In this document: positions 30,781-39,675 of the stretch, piece by piece
Numbering within the stretch: position 1 is the first letter of the stretch
How the letters are laid out: every line of letters starts with the position of its first letter
Assembly: GCA_039194995.1 (NCBI GenBank)
Contig: JBCCVR010000008.1
Span: 1 to 64,000 of the forward strand
From: CCY15215 sp039194995
GTDB lineage: Bacteria; Cyanobacteriota; Cyanobacteriia; Cyanobacteriales; Spirulinaceae
Direction: 5' to 3'
Length of the DNA stretch: 64,000 nt
The notes under the pieces: model-generated
Database searches by the model: none
Seen by the model: only the letters and a program-made list of their open reading frames with translations
What the model was told of the DNA's origin: nothing
Program-made: the position numbers and the translations under genes

Positions 30781-32802
30781 CTAATATTTAATCTGAAAAA
30801 CTTGTATCTCTCCTTCCTCAAAAACCAACTGAAAATCTTGAGGAGATTCTCGCACCCATTGTAAAAAAGTGGGTGAATAATGACGCTGAGTATGAGCATA
30901 AGTATCGTACCAATGACCGCTTACCCTACCCACCCAACTCGTGACTTGCTTTTTCGGTAGATAGATCAGAATATAACAAACTTGTTTTTCTCGTAGTAAC
31001 TGAACGAATTGCGGATAATCAATATTATTATCTAACTGCATGGAGATTCCTAACGGGACGGCATACTGGCTGAATTCGTTATCCCAGCGATGGGTATTTA
31101 CATCAAAATATCCTGTTCCGGACAAATAAGTATTGACATAAGGATCGCTTAAAATATAACGATAAATGGGAAATATATTCGGATCGGCATTACGATGGTA
31201 CTTACATTTATTCTCTGCATTTTCTCTCAGGTAGTGAATTACTGATTTTAAATCCGAACCATCTAAAACAGGGGGGATTTTTAACCAACTATGAATCATT
31301 TTTCCATAAATTGGATCTTGGGGTATGAACGAGACCAAAATCAATAAAACAAGAAAAATATATTGAATATAGTGAGAGACTTTTTTTGCTAATAAAGAAA
31401 TTTTGGAAAAAAAATGTTCCAATCGATCGGATAAACGATAGAGTAAAAAAACTGGCTGCATCCAGAATAAACAACCGTAGATTAAACGATGAAACTGTTC
31501 TGCTGTTATAATGTGACGTAAGGCTTCAAGGATTAGTGGATTACTGAAAACAAGAAAGGGGAAAAGTGTTAATCCTGCCATAATATCCACTTTTCTAGAA
31601 GGTTTTTCAAACAGCAAAAAAAATAGAGTTGCAACGATTATCAGCCAACCCACGAGACCGATCGCGCGGCTGAGGGGAATATAACGCATAACATACATTT
31701 TCCAACCGAAAAGTGTTTCAATATTAAAGAGGTATAAACTTTGATACTCCAAATCAAGATTTTTGGCGAAAGGTTCGCGCAGAAAGCACAGGAGAATTGC
31801 AACAAAAAGACCTAAAGCGATCGCGCCTACTAAAACCCGTCGAAATTTTGGTTTTAGGCTACGATAGCGAAAGATAACTAAAGTCGTTGCGATCGCAGCA
31901 ATTGCCGTAACCTGAAATAAAGTCGATTGTTCGTGATTATCCCAAGTCAACCACAGGAGAGGAGGTAAAAACAGTAAGTAACGCCATTGTTCTTTTAAAA
32001 AGAGTGCAATAATTAAAATTAAAGTTTCCAGATAAATGATATAAGCCAGCATCGGACCGGAAAAGACGCTGTAACGATAAAAACTAATCGCGTCATAGCC
32101 AAAGTAACCTAGAGACATCAAACCCGCAAGCAAACTCATGGGGATATTATGAGTAATCAGTCTGGCAATGCGAATGATTTCCCATAAGAGCATTTCTTGA
32201 GTTATTGCCGAAACCAAAGATAGTCCCAATCGCTTCCCATAACTTAAAGCCGATGGTTGCAAAAGCCAATGCTCGTAAAATGTCGCAAAAGTCACGTAGC
32301 GATTATCAATTTTATAGTTTAAAAAACGAGCTTTTTCCCAGGCTTGAATGCGATAGAAATAATCGACCGCATCCGATGGATGTTCTAAATAAGGACCGAT
32401 ATAAATCATCGCCGTCAGGAAACAGAGGAGAAATGAGATCGTCCACCCGTCGAGGGGTAAATCTTGCCCGCGTTGTTGCCAAAGCGATCGCTGCGGTTGC
32501 AATCTCCACCAAACTCCCCCCGCGATCGCGGTGCTAAAAGCGATCGCGGCAAACAGCATTCGGATAGGTTCGACGGGTACACCCAAATGACGACCGATAA
32601 TATAGATGAAAAAATAAAGACACCATCCCCAAGCAAACACGGGTAGGAAGCGCGACTCGAACCCAGAATACTTGAGAATACATTGGTTAACCCAATGATT
32701 GATAACGAGAAGGGAAAAGAAAAAGGCAAAGAATTGTAAAAAGAAAACAAGCATAATTGACAGTAAAGAGGCAACTATAATGCGTTTTCGTACACTTGAC
32801 AA
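30781..32802 (-). CDS. Large multi-pass membrane protein, possible GT-C-type glycosyltransferase
   Basis: A 673-residue protein with about twelve hydrophobic helices and a C-terminal soluble domain of about 170 residues (from DGSDLKSVIHYLRENAENKC). The layout of membrane bundle then periplasmic domain is that of GT-C glycosyltransferases and oligosaccharyl enzymes. A short acidic motif sits after the first helices (GPYLEHPSDAVDYFYRIQAWE), where GT-C enzymes carry their catalytic Asp/Glu. No family could be fixed. The start is a TTG at 32802 that gives a good basic N-terminus; an ATG at 32754 is the alternative. Codon use is AT-richer than its neighbours. Confidence 0.6.
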   Translation of the reverse strand: MSSVRKRIIVASLLSIMLVFFLQFFAFFFSLLVINHWVNQCILKYSGFESRFLPVFAWGWCLYFFIYIIGRHLGVPVEPIRMLFAAIAFSTAIAGGVWWRLQPQRSLWQQRGQDLPLDGWTISFLLCFLTAMIYIGPYLEHPSDAVDYFYRIQAWEKARFLNYKIDNRYVTFATFYEHWLLQPSALSYGKRLGLSLVSAITQEMLLWEIIRIARLITHNIPMSLLAGLMSLGYFGYDAISFYRYSVFSGPMLAYIIYLETLILIIALFLKEQWRYLLFLPPLLWLTWDNHEQSTLFQVTAIAAIATTLVIFRYRSLKPKFRRVLVGAIALGLFVAILLCFLREPFAKNLDLEYQSLYLFNIETLFGWKMYVMRYIPLSRAIGLVGWLIIVATLFFLLFEKPSRKVDIMAGLTLFPFLVFSNPLILEALRHIITAEQFHRLIYGCLFWMQPVFLLYRLSDRLEHFFSKISLLAKKVSHYIQYIFLVLLILVSFIPQDPIYGKMIHSWLKIPPVLDGSDLKSVIHYLRENAENKCKYHRNADPNIFPIYRYILSDPYVNTYLSGTGYFDVNTHRWDNEFSQYAVPLGISMQLDNNIDYPQFVQLLREKQVCYILIYLPKKQVTSWVGRVSGHWYDTYAHTQRHYSPTFLQWVRESPQDFQLVFEEGEIQVFQIKY

Positions 32803-33015
32803 ACAGAGAAATTTTGGCTACAAAGTACGAGGGTTATTTCTCCACAATACCCCAGCATAGATTCCAGACGGTTTTCCGTGATGCGGATCGCTTATCGAGG
32901 GGCAATAGGATCGCTGAAAATCCTGCCTCATCTCACTCGCACGACGGAGGAAGATCGCTGAACCGTTCGGCAAATCGCGAGATATTAAATCTTGTGAGGA
33001 ATTGAGGAACGGATT

Positions 33016-33519
33016 ATGAATAAGCCCCTGAACAACCCTATCGCTCGTACTTTCGCCGCTACTTTTGCTGCTTTGAACGTTGCTTTGACCTTGGCAACTC
33101 CCGCGATCGCAATTGAAACAGTCTCCGAAACCCTCCAAAATTCGGAAGTCAGTCGCAATGCACCCATAACTTTCTCGGAAGGCGTTCATCTGTACGGCGA
33201 ATCAATAAACCCTAACACAATTGGTAAATCTTACGCGATTCTCAATGTTGAAGCCGGACAAATCGTCGGCGCATTTTATCAGCCTCGTTCCTCTTTTGAC
33301 TGCTTCCGAGGACAAACCCAAGACGGACAATTGGTATTGAACGTGACGGATAGCTACACGGGAGAAACCTTCCCTTATGCGATTAACATCGAAGATGCCT
33401 CGTTACTGGCTTCTCTGGGGGATATTCCCATCGCTCGACCCGGTTTAGAAGGATTTCACCAGATTGAGGAAATTAGCGATCGCGATCGCGAACTCCTACA
33501 AATCTGCCAAGCACAATAA
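33016..33519 (+). CDS. Small exported protein of unknown function
   Basis: The 167-residue protein has a signal peptide (basic start, AATFAALNVALTLATPAIA) and a mature domain rich in beta strands: GKSYAILNVEAGQIVGAFYQPRSSFDCFRGQTQDGQLVLNV. Two Cys (FDCFRG and LLQICQAQ) may form a disulfide. GAGGA lies 12 bases before the ATG. I recall similar exported proteins in cyanobacteria but no known function. It precedes the CoA-binding gene by 15 bases on the same strand, so they may be co-transcribed. Confidence 0.7.
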   Translation: MNKPLNNPIARTFAATFAALNVALTLATPAIAIETVSETLQNSEVSRNAPITFSEGVHLYGESINPNTIGKSYAILNVEAGQIVGAFYQPRSSFDCFRGQTQDGQLVLNVTDSYTGETFPYAINIEDASLLASLGDIPIARPGLEGFHQIEEISDRDRELLQICQAQ

Positions 33520-33534
33520 AGGAATAGAAGCAAG

Positions 33535-33948
33535 ATGAATTTGAAGGGAAACGATCGTGTTGTAGGAGATATTCTTGCCAATGCCAAAACAATCGCCGTT
33601 GTCGGCCATTCTAACAAGCGCGATCGTCCCAGCTACCGTATTGCTCAATTCTTACGGGAGAAGGGCTATACCGTGTATCCCGTCAACCCGACTTTGACAG
33701 AAATCGAAGGGATGCAGTGTTACTCTTCTTTGAAAGAGATTCCCACAGCGATCGATATTGTCAATATTTTTCGGCGTTCTGAATTTTTGCCGGAAATTGC
33801 CACCGAAGCGATCTCGATCGGCGCAAAAGTCTTTTGGGCGCAGGAAGGCATTATCCATCCCGAAGCCGCGAAAAAAGCCACGGAAGCAGGTCTAAAAGTC
33901 GTGATGGATGCCTGCATCATGATTGAGGCTCAACGCCTGTTAGATTAG
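33535..33948 (+). CDS. CoA-binding domain protein (YccU-like)
   Basis: A 137-residue single Rossmann-type CoA-binding domain. AKTIAVVGHSNKRDRPSYRIAQFLREKGYTVYPVNP is the nucleotide-binding motif, followed by IDIVNIFRRSEFLPEIATEAI and KVVMDACIMIEAQRLL with the family's conserved Cys. These proteins resemble the CoA-binding domain of acyl-CoA synthetases and bind CoA or acyl-CoA; physiological roles are mostly unknown. AAGGAA precedes the ATG by 10 bases. The gene is convergent with topA, 17 bases apart. Confidence 0.9.
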   Translation: MNLKGNDRVVGDILANAKTIAVVGHSNKRDRPSYRIAQFLREKGYTVYPVNPTLTEIEGMQCYSSLKEIPTAIDIVNIFRRSEFLPEIATEAISIGAKVFWAQEGIIHPEAAKKATEAGLKVVMDACIMIEAQRLLD

Positions 33949-33965
33949 AAAATCGGGAGCGATCG

Positions 33966-36647
33966 CTATTTTTCCTCATCTTTTGCTTTCGTTGATTTGC
34001 GCGATCGGGTTGTCTTTGCCTTTGTGGTTTTCGTTGTTTTTGCCTTAGTTGTCTTTGCTTTTGTAGTTGTTGATTTGCGTGCAGTCGATTTTCGCGTTGT
34101 TTTCTTCGTGGCCGCTTTTTCTGCCAATAATTTCAACGCCGTTTCTAGGGTAATTCCCTCTACGGTTTCTCCTTCTGGAATCCCTACATTTGTTTTTTCA
34201 TGTTTGATATATTTCCCGTAAGGACCTTCATAAATATTTACTGGCTTATCATCATCAGGGTGATTGCCTAATTCCCGTAGAGGTGTTTTCGCCGCACCGC
34301 GTCCCCGTCCTTTTTTCGGTTGTGCTAATAGTTCTAAAGCACGTTCTAAAGTAATCGTTAAAACATCATCGGGAGCCTTGATCGAGCGATAATCCTTATC
34401 TTTTCCGAGGGTATGAACCACATAGGGTCCAAAACGCCCATTATTCGCCTGAATTTTCCCTTCTTTCTCCGGATGCACGCCCAATGTTCGCGGTAAAGCT
34501 AACAATCCCAAAGCAATATCGAGAGTTAAATCTTCCTGTTTCATCCCTTTAGGAAGAGAAGCGCGTTTGGGCTTTTTATTCTCCTCAGTTTTCTCACCTA
34601 ACTGCACGTAGGGACCGTAATTTCCCGTGAGAATGTAAATCGGTTCTCCCGTCTCCGGATGCAGTCCCAATTTATCCGGACCTTCCAATTTTTGCCGGAT
34701 TAACACTTCCACTTGTTCGGGATTCAAATCCGAGGGCGTTAGATCGGGGGGAATAGATGCCGCAACCTTTTCACCTTCGTTTTCTACCTCAATATAAGGA
34801 CCAAAACGCCCAATTTTTACCCTTGCTTCGAGGTTTTCTAAATTAACGGCTTTGGCAACACTGGGATCGATTTCTTCTTCGCGGACTTTAACTTGGGTTT
34901 CCAGCCCCATTTCTCCCAAATAAAACCCTTCTAAATAGGGCAACCATTGCACCTCTCCCGTGGCAATGTCATCGAGGGTTTGTTCCATGCGCGAGGTGAA
35001 GCGCGTATCGACTAAATCGTTAAAATGCGATTCTAATAAGCTGGTAACGGCAAAAGCGGTAAATGTGGGAATGAGGGTTTTATTCCGCATTTGAGCATAA
35101 CCGCGATCGACGATCGTGCCGATGATACTCGCATAGGTACTAGGACGACCGATTCCCTCACCTTCTAGCATTTTTACGAGAGAGGCTTCCGAGTAACGTG
35201 CAGGGGGTTTGGTTTCGTGTTTTAAGACTTCGAGTTCGTTACATTTGGGAGTATCTCCTACTTTGAGTTCCGGTAACAAAACTTCTTGATTTTCCAAAGC
35301 CGCATCGGGATCGTCAGACCCTTCTACATAAGCGCGGAAAAACCCGGGAAAATCAATGCGCTTGCCATTGGAGCGAAATCCAGCATCTTCTACATCAATA
35401 TTGACAGTAATTTGCGTGAGTCGCGCATCTGCCATCTGACAGGCAACCGTGCGCTTCCAGATCAGATCGTAGAGGCGAAATTCGCGATCGCTCAATCCGG
35501 TTTCTTGGGGGGTGCGAAAGGTAGATCCTGCCGGGCGAATGGCTTCGTGTGCCTCCTGCGCTCCTTTACTTTTGGTCGTATACTGCTTGGGTTTAGGGCT
35601 GAGGTATTCTTTCCCATATTTCTCTTCTACGCAAGCTCTCGCCGCCGCGATCGCCTCTTCTGACAAATGCACGGAGTCCGTCCGCATATAGGTAATATAG
35701 CCCTCTTCGTACAATTTCTGCGCCGTCCGCATGGTATCCCGCGCCGATAAGCCTAATTTACGGTTGGCATCCTGTTGTAGGGTCGAAGTGGTAAAAGGAG
35801 GATAAGGACGGCGTTTGGTAGGGCGTTCTTCGATATTGGCAACCTTCCAAGTTTTATCGATAATGCGATCGCGCAGGGCGGTGGCTTCTTCTTCATTTAA
35901 CAACACCACATCTTTACCCTTGGCAATTTGTCCGGTATTGGGGTCAAAATCGTTCCCCGTGACCAGTTTTTTCCTCTTCAAGGTGACGAGTTTGGCTTCA
36001 AATAAGCTCTCTTTCTGTTCTAAAGTTGCTTTTAAATCCCAGTACCCTCCAGACCGGAAAGCGCGGCGTTCTCGTTCCCGTCGCACCAGCACCCGTACTG
36101 CAACCGATTGTACGCGACCCGCCGACAAACCGTAAGCGATTTTTTTCCAGAGGAGAGGAGAGAGTGTGTAACCCACCAAGCGATCCAGAATACGGCGGGT
36201 TTCTTGGGCGCGGACTAAGTTATCATCAATTTCCCGGCAATTTTGCAATGCTCTTTGAATGGCATCCTCGGTAATTTCGTGGAATACCATGCGCTTGATC
36301 GGCACTTTAGGCTTGAGAATTTGCAGCAAATGCCAAGAAATGCTTTCTCCCTCGCGGTCTTCGTCAGTGGCGAGAATCAACTCATCCGCAACTTTCAGCG
36401 CTTCTTTGAGTTCTTTAACAACCTTCTTTTTGGTTTTGGGGACGACGTAGAGGGGGGTAAATTTATTTTTCACATTAACGCCGAGTTTTGCCCAGTCTTT
36501 GTCCTTATGGGCGGGGGGAATTTCATCCGCAGAGGAGGGCAGATCGCGAACGTGACCCATAGAGGCTTCAACGCGATAGCCATTGGGTAGGTAATTGCGG
36601 ATAGTCTTGGCCTTGGTGGGGGATTCGACAATAACGAGGGTTGACAT
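33966..36647 (-). CDS. topA: DNA topoisomerase I
   Basis: This type IA topoisomerase relaxes negative supercoils through a transient 5' phosphotyrosyl link. It is 893 residues long. The TOPRIM domain contains LIVES PTKAKTIRNYL at the start and ATDEDREGE (93-101); the active-site Tyr320 is in GYITYMRTDS. Downstream are four repeat segments of the form GRFGPYV-[EV] or GPYG-[KP]-Y (from about residue 620), the cyanobacterial replacement for zinc fingers. The last 45 residues are a lysine/threonine tail of AKTTK-type repeats, as seen in mycobacterial and cyanobacterial TopA, which binds DNA. The gene appears monocistronic and flanks the second accessory block. Confidence 0.97.
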   Translation of the reverse strand: MSTLVIVESPTKAKTIRNYLPNGYRVEASMGHVRDLPSSADEIPPAHKDKDWAKLGVNVKNKFTPLYVVPKTKKKVVKELKEALKVADELILATDEDREGESISWHLLQILKPKVPIKRMVFHEITEDAIQRALQNCREIDDNLVRAQETRRILDRLVGYTLSPLLWKKIAYGLSAGRVQSVAVRVLVRRERERRAFRSGGYWDLKATLEQKESLFEAKLVTLKRKKLVTGNDFDPNTGQIAKGKDVVLLNEEEATALRDRIIDKTWKVANIEERPTKRRPYPPFTTSTLQQDANRKLGLSARDTMRTAQKLYEEGYITYMRTDSVHLSEEAIAAARACVEEKYGKEYLSPKPKQYTTKSKGAQEAHEAIRPAGSTFRTPQETGLSDREFRLYDLIWKRTVACQMADARLTQITVNIDVEDAGFRSNGKRIDFPGFFRAYVEGSDDPDAALENQEVLLPELKVGDTPKCNELEVLKHETKPPARYSEASLVKMLEGEGIGRPSTYASIIGTIVDRGYAQMRNKTLIPTFTAFAVTSLLESHFNDLVDTRFTSRMEQTLDDIATGEVQWLPYLEGFYLGEMGLETQVKVREEEIDPSVAKAVNLENLEARVKIGRFGPYIEVENEGEKVAASIPPDLTPSDLNPEQVEVLIRQKLEGPDKLGLHPETGEPIYILTGNYGPYVQLGEKTEENKKPKRASLPKGMKQEDLTLDIALGLLALPRTLGVHPEKEGKIQANNGRFGPYVVHTLGKDKDYRSIKAPDDVLTITLERALELLAQPKKGRGRGAAKTPLRELGNHPDDDKPVNIYEGPYGKYIKHEKTNVGIPEGETVEGITLETALKLLAEKAATKKTTRKSTARKSTTTKAKTTKAKTTKTTKAKTTRSRKSTKAKDEEK

Positions 36648-36926
36648 GGGCGTTAATGAAACTTAACAAGATGAGAAGGGAATGGGGGGTAGACGATTAC
36701 CCTTCGCAAGCTATGGAGGCAAAAAATTCTGTGCATCCGTACCGCTTTTTCCTATCAATACCATATCCCAACAAAAATGGGGAGGGCAAAAATATGATGT
36801 TCTCCCGGAGGGAATCTTGCTCAAAACTCGCGCATCCGATCGCGCGATCGCCGTCTCCCCTCGAATAATCCGATCTTACTACAGTTGCGTTACATGAATT
36901 TAGTCTACGGAAAAGATAGTATAAAT

Positions 36927-37358
36927 TTATTCATGGTCGTATAAACTAAAATCGCGATCGAGCCAAATCAGATGAAATATTGCACCATCGCGATATCCCA
37001 CCATTGGGGCTTTACCACAGAAGCGAAACGCAATGAAATTAACGTCCTCTGTAATAGAATTAGGGATACTTGCTCTAATTGCATCTCTGGAAATTTTCTC
37101 ATATCCTAAACCGTGTTTCGGTGCTTGCCTGAGTTCTCGCCAAGATAGTTGGCTCAATCTATCTAACGTATCGATTAAAGCTGCTTTTTCATCCTTGGTA
37201 CATTGAGCAATGCTGTACTGGCGATCGAGATATTTGAAACTGAAAATCGGTGTTTGTCGATCTGGATTCGATTCGTCTTGCTGACTTTTGATCTGTTTTC
37301 CTTCAGAGATCGAAGGTTGTTTAATTTTTCTTCTCTTTTTTGACGAGTCTTTTGCCAC
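36927..37358 (-). CDS. Putative toxin partner of the Panacea antitoxin (PanT-like)
   Basis: A 143-residue protein with a basic, disordered N-terminus (SSKKRRKIKQPSISEGKQI) and a folded domain: FSFKYLDRQYSIAQCTKDEKAALIDTLDRLSQLSWRELRQAPKHGLGYEKI...FRFCGKAPMVGYRDGAIFHLIWLDRDFSLYDHE when read in pieces. The GYR-x4-FH-x-IWLD-x5-YDH ending suggests a small catalytic or RNA-binding fold. It follows the DUF4065 gene with a one-base TAGTG overlap and uses GTG, typical of a toxin made after its antitoxin. DUF4065/Panacea antitoxins are known to pair with many unrelated toxin folds. The toxin role is inferred from this context. Confidence 0.65.
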   Translation of the reverse strand: MAKDSSKKRRKIKQPSISEGKQIKSQQDESNPDRQTPIFSFKYLDRQYSIAQCTKDEKAALIDTLDRLSQLSWRELRQAPKHGLGYEKISRDAIRASIPNSITEDVNFIAFRFCGKAPMVGYRDGAIFHLIWLDRDFSLYDHE

Positions 37359-37798
37359 TATACCAATTGAGTCTTAAAATACTGTTGCAAAGAATCGAGG
37401 GAAATTTCCGAACCCGTTGGCGTATTTTTAAAAGGAGGTTCGTTACTGGTTAGATTTCTCAGTTTCCATGCTGAAAATTGTCCGTAAACCTCATAGACCT
37501 CTTCTAATACTTCTTTAATCTCATCCTCAAATTTTGTATAATCAAAGTTTTCTGGAAAAGGCAAGCTACCCGATCCGTACTGCTTGTAGCGATCGTAAAT
37601 TTCTGGGATTGCGGGCCCGTGAATCCAAGATTCGATAGACTCGGCAAAGAGAGGGCGATCGCGCAATGCTAAATAAAGCCCTTGAGCATAATATAATAAT
37701 TTCTGCAATTTCAGGTTAGAAATTAACTCCCCAGCACTATCATTATTGTCATAAGCGAGAGCCAAAAAGTATTGTGCTACATCTCGAGCGCTAATCAT
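37358..37798 (-). CDS. Panacea-domain (DUF4065, SocA-like) antitoxin
   Basis: The 146-residue protein is a clear DUF4065/Panacea domain: ISARDVAQYFLAL, then SNLKLQKLLYYAQGLYLALRDRPLFAES, and WIHGPAIPEIYDRYKQYG. The KLQKLLYYAQ and GPV/A-IPE-x2-[RK] motifs are diagnostic. Such proteins neutralise diverse toxins; the SocA subgroup acts as an adaptor for ClpXP, and others bind the toxin directly. The ATG at 37798, preceded by GGAG 4 bases away, is chosen over an in-frame ATG at 37816 and TTG at 37822. The toxin gene overlaps its stop by one base. Confidence 0.85.
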   Translation of the reverse strand: MISARDVAQYFLALAYDNNDSAGELISNLKLQKLLYYAQGLYLALRDRPLFAESIESWIHGPAIPEIYDRYKQYGSGSLPFPENFDYTKFEDEIKEVLEEVYEVYGQFSAWKLRNLTSNEPPFKNTPTGSEISLDSLQQYFKTQLV

Positions 37799-37867
37799 AA
37801 TTCTCCATCTTTGCATTTTCAATATTATTTCTATTTTACCTTATTGCTTCGTATCGAGCGATCGCAA

Positions 37868-38656
37868 TCAAACGGAAATACTCATTTTTTCCTGTAACGG
37901 TTGTAGTTGATTTTCAGATACAATCGGCTCATATTCTCGTTCTAAAAAAGGCGAGAATTCTTTTGGCCATTCAGCCGTCATATTGCAGAGCAAGCGAAAT
38001 TGAAGGGGAGTAGGTGAGGGATTGATTCTTTCGACATGAACGCAAACTAAATCCCGTTTTTTTTGGCAAATGCCTAAAATATCTGCGACTAAATATCGCG
38101 GACAGTAACCGACATTATAACGATCTTCCGTACATAGTAAGAGTGCTTTAGAATCGTAGGGATTTTGGAAATCATGAGTTAAGTATAATCGTTCGTTAGG
38201 TTGTAAAGATTTAATGCGATCGCTCGAACATTTGGGCATATATCTGAGACCATGAGCGAAAAAATGAATATGATATAGTCCATTCTCATCAGGTTCGGGA
38301 CGCGGAAAAATCTCAAAACTATCTGTCGCTTTACGCCCGCCACTGCGAGATAAAATTGCGATGGGATCGTCGCGATCGCGGGGAATATCCAGCCATTTAA
38401 TATAATCATTGTAATCTGGACGAGAAGGACGCATCACGCGATTAGCGAAGAGGGGAAATAATTCGTGCGATCGGTATTCTATTTCGAGTTTTGGAAAGGA
38501 ATGTAAAAGGGGAAAATTAGTCTTGCTTTGGGCAGTGCGAGCGCCTTCTGTATAAACAAATTGATAGATATCTCTATCAAAAGTTAAGCGACCAATGGGA
38601 AACCAAGAACGACTTTGAGGATCTGTCCAAGCTAGAAATAGTGTTGGGATGGTCAT
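37868..38656 (-). CDS. HIRAN-domain protein with HipA-N-like region
   Basis: A 262-residue soluble protein. The N-terminal part (FPIGRLTFDRDIYQFVYTEGA and FPLFANRVMRPSRPDYNDY) resembles the HipA N-terminal subdomain. The C-terminal part (AHGLRYMPK, PNERLYLTHDFQNPYDSKALLL, NVGYCPRYLVADIL) fits a HIRAN domain, which binds DNA ends or stalled forks in other proteins. It has no kinase core. It lies upstream of the Panacea/toxin pair on the same strand with a 69-base gap, so it may be an independent accessory gene or a third component. A role in DNA-damage or phage response is only inferred. Confidence 0.65.
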   Translation of the reverse strand: MTIPTLFLAWTDPQSRSWFPIGRLTFDRDIYQFVYTEGARTAQSKTNFPLLHSFPKLEIEYRSHELFPLFANRVMRPSRPDYNDYIKWLDIPRDRDDPIAILSRSGGRKATDSFEIFPRPEPDENGLYHIHFFAHGLRYMPKCSSDRIKSLQPNERLYLTHDFQNPYDSKALLLCTEDRYNVGYCPRYLVADILGICQKKRDLVCVHVERINPSPTPLQFRLLCNMTAEWPKEFSPFLEREYEPIVSENQLQPLQEKMSISV

Positions 38657-38747
38657 TTACAACATGGTAAAGGTCTTCCATTTATCGAGTAAACTTTCCT
38701 TCTAGGCTCATTTTTCTGTAGATTAATGTTTGCGCTACATCGCACTG

Positions 38748-38993
38748 TTATGTATCTTTTTTCCCTTCATCATTAATAAAGTTCCACGGAATTTCTTTCC
38801 GAAAAATTTGAATGCTTTTCTCGACCAGTTCTAGTGGCACGTTCTTTTGATACAAAGTTACTTCCCTAGTTTGCTTCATGTCATCGCGAAATATTTCGAC
38901 AACGAGTTCATTGTGGATGTAGATTTCGACCCCGATTCCATCTCGATCGCTTACGTCGCTAGCTACGATTACTTTGAGTTCATCAGATGCCAT
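38748..38993 (-). CDS. Small protein of unknown function
   Basis: An acidic 81-residue soluble protein (ELKVIVASDVSDRDGIGVEIYI, REVTLYQKNVPLELVEKSIQIF, IPWNFIND). The ATG and length are reasonable and there is no competing frame. The pattern of beta strands followed by one helix is seen in small immunity-like or regulatory proteins, but I do not recognise a family. It is part of a run of short genes on the same strand between the HIRAN gene and gyrA. Confidence 0.6.
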   Translation of the reverse strand: MASDELKVIVASDVSDRDGIGVEIYIHNELVVEIFRDDMKQTREVTLYQKNVPLELVEKSIQIFRKEIPWNFINDEGKKDT

Positions 38994-39062
38994 TGGTAAC
39001 GCCCATTTTTAGTTTTAGTTACAATATAGCTATAGTATTATACTACAAGTTCTGTACCCATC

Positions 39063-39389
39063 TCATTTATTCTTCTTTCCCTCAAGTGGTCTTCCCGTTC
39101 TACATCGGGCAGCATTACCAAATATTTCTGCTAGAGTTGCCCATTCATCTCCCAACGGACTTTCCTCGAATGGGTCTTCTAATTTCATCATTTTGAGTAG
39201 AGCGCAAGTTTTTAAACCATTCGTTGTTTCCATGTAGCGAATCTGGGGATTGTATCCCATTGTTTCGACCTTAGCGATCGCATCCGTCGCCGATATTTCT
39301 CGTAAGTCTGATAGATTAAGAAACAAATAACTATAACCGGCTTTCGGCAAGCCAATTTGATACTTGTTAACGCCTATAAAGTGTTTCAT
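39063..39389 (-). CDS. Small protein of unknown function (distal gene of a coupled pair)
   Basis: A 108-residue protein starting MKHFIGVNKYQIGLPKAGYSYLFL, with SDLREISATDAIAKVETMGYNPQIRYMETTNGL in the middle and a basic CRTGRPLEGKKNK tail. Its ATG at 39389 overlaps the stop of the preceding gene by 4 bases (ATGA), which decides the start over an upstream in-frame one at 39428. No family recognised. The coupling suggests that both products act together. Confidence 0.6.
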   Translation of the reverse strand: MKHFIGVNKYQIGLPKAGYSYLFLNLSDLREISATDAIAKVETMGYNPQIRYMETTNGLKTCALLKMMKLEDPFEESPLGDEWATLAEIFGNAARCRTGRPLEGKKNK

Positions 39390-39610
39390 TGTGCCTCTTC
39401 CTCGTATGAACGAAACTGACAAATCCATTGTTTGGAGCGACGACTATATCGTTTGACTCCCATTAATCTAACGTTTGCCTCTTTTCCTATTCTGATACAT
39501 TCCCTCCTTGCTTCTGCCTCGTCATCTGCAAAAATGTATTCTTCCCAAGTTCCCAATTCTACTTCTGGATCTTCGAGGTATTCGGGGTCTTCAGGAAAAG
39601 GTTCGGTCAT
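39386..39610 (-). CDS. Small acidic protein of unknown function (first gene of a coupled pair)
   Basis: A 74-residue protein with an acidic N-terminus (EPFPEDPEYLEDPEVELGTWEEYIF) and a basic C-terminal half (KRYSRRSKQWICQFRSYEEE). The central DDEAEARRECIRIGKEANVRLMGVKRY could be a single helix and strand. It overlaps the next gene by 4 bases. An acidic leader protein coupled to a second small gene is a layout seen in toxin-antitoxin pairs, but no family supports that here. Confidence 0.55.
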   Translation of the reverse strand: MTEPFPEDPEYLEDPEVELGTWEEYIFADDEAEARRECIRIGKEANVRLMGVKRYSRRSKQWICQFRSYEEEAQ

Positions 39611-39675
39611 AAGACATATCCATTAATAATCTCGTTATTTTAGCATGTTAAGATTGGAGCAATACAAAATCTCTA

